Shown here one piece after another: positions 15,334 through 16,221 of a stretch of 16,221 nucleotides of DNA. The position numbers and the translations under genes are program-made. Under the pieces are notes generated by a model, which was given only the letters and a program-made list of their open reading frames with translations, did no database searches and was not told the DNA's origin. Source of the stretch: Gammaproteobacteria bacterium. Its GTDB lineage: Bacteria; Pseudomonadota; Gammaproteobacteria; Methylococcales; Methylomonadaceae. The first letter of the stretch is position 1. The number at the start of each line of letters is the position of its first letter. The stretch lies in assembly GCA_024276805.1 (NCBI GenBank), contig JAJRWJ010000026.1, positions 1 through 16,221 on the forward strand. Direction: 5' to 3'.

Positions 15334-15392
15334 ATTCTAATGCGCTCAAGGTTATTTTTATTTCTTTTTATCTACTTTTTTGGAGTACACGA

Positions 15393-15950
15393 ATGAGTGA
15401 AAGAATTGTCATGCGTACCGGCGAGGCTCTGGTTGCAGGCGGGCCTCCGGGAACAGCCGCTGAACCTGAAATTGTCATTGGCGAACTGGACGGGCCTGTT
15501 GGCACTGCGCTGGCGACGTTAACCGGCGATCAGGTTCAAGGGCACTCCAGGGTCTTCGCTATTTTGAATACCGATATTCAGGTACGTCCGGTCACATTGA
15601 TGGTCAGCAAAGTCACCGTCAAAGGTAAAATGGCCGCCCGCTATACCAATATCCTGATGGGAACCGTCCAGGCAGCTATTGCCAATGGCGTTCTGGATGC
15701 CGTGCGTGCCGGCGACATCCCCAAGGAAAAAGCCAACGATCTGGGTATTATCGTTTCGGTCTGGCTGAACCCCAGCGTCGCCAGCGACGATAACCTGGAT
15801 CATCAGATTTTATTCGATATTCACCGCAAAGCCACGGCTCAGGCGATCCATAAAGCAATGACCAACACACCGGATATCGACTGGCTGCTGGAAAACCAGG
15901 ACAAAATCACCCACAAGTATTTCCAAATGGGTCTGGACGGAAAAATCTAG
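15393..15950 (+). CDS. fae: Formaldehyde-activating enzyme family protein, divergent paralogue
   Basis: A 185-residue protein of the Fae family, whose canonical members condense formaldehyde with tetrahydromethanopterin in the cytoplasm of methylotrophs. Matching blocks are GEALV (11-15), VIGELDGPVGTA (compare IIGPRGSPAETA), RPVTLMVSKVTVKG (compare KPNTLMFNKVTI), TVQAAIANGVLDAV (compare PAQHGVAMAVQDAV, with the Gln kept), IPKEKANDLGIIVSVWL and ATAQAIHKAM. Canonical Fae has AHIDLIIG near the start; here it reads AEPEIVIG, so the conserved histidine proposed as active-site acid/base appears to be Glu. The C-terminus is also longer, lacking the HPFA ending. It may be one of the Fae2/Fae3-type homologues of uncertain function. 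GGAG lies 8 bp before the ATG, and a strong terminator follows. Monocistronic; divergent from a radical SAM gene. Confidence 0.88.
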   Translation: MSERIVMRTGEALVAGGPPGTAAEPEIVIGELDGPVGTALATLTGDQVQGHSRVFAILNTDIQVRPVTLMVSKVTVKGKMAARYTNILMGTVQAAIANGVLDAVRAGDIPKEKANDLGIIVSVWLNPSVASDDNLDHQILFDIHRKATAQAIHKAMTNTPDIDWLLENQDKITHKYFQMGLDGKI

Positions 15951-15972
15951 TCTCGCCCCGCTTCACGCAAGG

Positions 15973-16003
15973 AAAAACCCGGCCTTTTCAGCCGGGTTTT
16001 TTT
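15973..16003 (+). terminator. Rho-independent terminator of the Fae-like gene
   Basis: ACCCGGC (15977-15983) pairs with GCCGGGT (15991-15997) around the loop CTTTTCA. The right arm is followed by seven Ts (15997-16003), preceded by a matching A run (15973-15977), so it could also work on the other strand. It lies 22 bp past the stop at 15950. Confidence 0.93.
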
Positions 16004-16221
16004 ATGCATGCCGATTCTGTTAACAGCGAATATTATTACACGCCACTCCGATTTGTGTAAAAAACCGGGTTACGCCAAGCATTCAGCAGATTGCTCCGCC
16101 AGCGCGCCTCACTGCGCGGTTATGTTTTAAAACAAAACCAATATAATTCCTCTTGACAAGTATGCCATTGGGAGCATGGACTTCGAGTACCAAGAGGACC
16201 AGCGAGAGTATCTAAGTTATA
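16004..16221. other. Right-edge region, mostly non-coding, possible gene start
   Basis: Nothing clear up to about 16130. A TATAAT lies at 16142-16147 without a good -35, and a TTGACA at 16153-16158 lacks a clear -10. From 16176 an ATG opens a frame reading MDFEYQEDQREYLSY to the window end; the frame is open back to 16131 and also reads protein-like before the ATG (IPLDKYAIGS). The ribosome binding site GGGAG is too close to that ATG to work. This may be the start or a fragment of a gene, but it is too short to identify. Confidence 0.3.

Overview
The window most likely comes from a gammaproteobacterial methylotroph, probably a type I methanotroph with the ribulose monophosphate (RuMP) pathway. 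This is inferred from three things: a formaldehyde-activating-enzyme (Fae) family gene, a gammaproteobacterial-type pyruvate dehydrogenase operon with a homodimeric-type AceE, and abundant short palindromic repeats between genes. No rRNA, tRNA, CRISPR array or complete insertion sequence was seen.

Layout, left to right. (1) 1-943 is sparse: a small low-complexity ORF at the edge, a stretch with a MITE-like inverted-repeat pair (436-593), and a good sigma-70-type promoter for the next gene. (2) 944-1471 (+) is a six-helix DUF1097-type membrane protein. (3) 1524-1623 is a REP-like palindromic repeat that supplies the last codons and stop of the next gene. (4) 1620-5090 (-) is a very large protein (1156 aa), best matched from memory to the pyrophosphate-type PEP carboxykinase family. 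It follows, 33 bp downstream, a CxxC thioredoxin-fold protein (5124-5687, -). (5) 5688-6034 is intergenic, with a terminator-like hairpin and a 124-bp element with 12-bp terminal inverted repeats. (6) 6035-11474 (-) is the aceE-aceF-lpd operon for the pyruvate dehydrogenase complex. (7) 11475-12161 is non-coding and contains a 144-bp multi-hairpin element in two nearly identical tandem copies, in the aceE leader position. (8) 12162-12833 (+) is ribulose-phosphate 3-epimerase (rpe). (9) 12953-13716 (-) is an inositol-monophosphatase family gene interrupted by a one-base frameshift. (10) 14023-14277 (+) is a small flagellar-rod-like protein. (11) 14431-15282 (-) is a radical SAM protein, divergent from (12) 15393-15950 (+), a divergent Fae paralogue closed by a strong terminator. 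(13) 16004-16221 is mostly non-coding, with a possible gene start at the edge.

How the genes fit together: Rpe interconverts pentose phosphates that regenerate the formaldehyde acceptor in the RuMP cycle. Pyruvate made from the cycle feeds acetyl-CoA through AceE/AceF/Lpd. If the 1156-aa protein is a PPi-type PEP carboxykinase, it would link PEP and oxaloacetate using pyrophosphate, which suits organisms known to use PPi in place of ATP in glycolysis. The Fae-like protein belongs to a formaldehyde/tetrahydromethanopterin family but appears to lack the conserved active-site histidine, so its role may differ from canonical Fae.

The least explained items are the duplicated structured element before aceE, the His-less Fae paralogue beside a divergent radical SAM gene, and the giant PEPCK-like protein.
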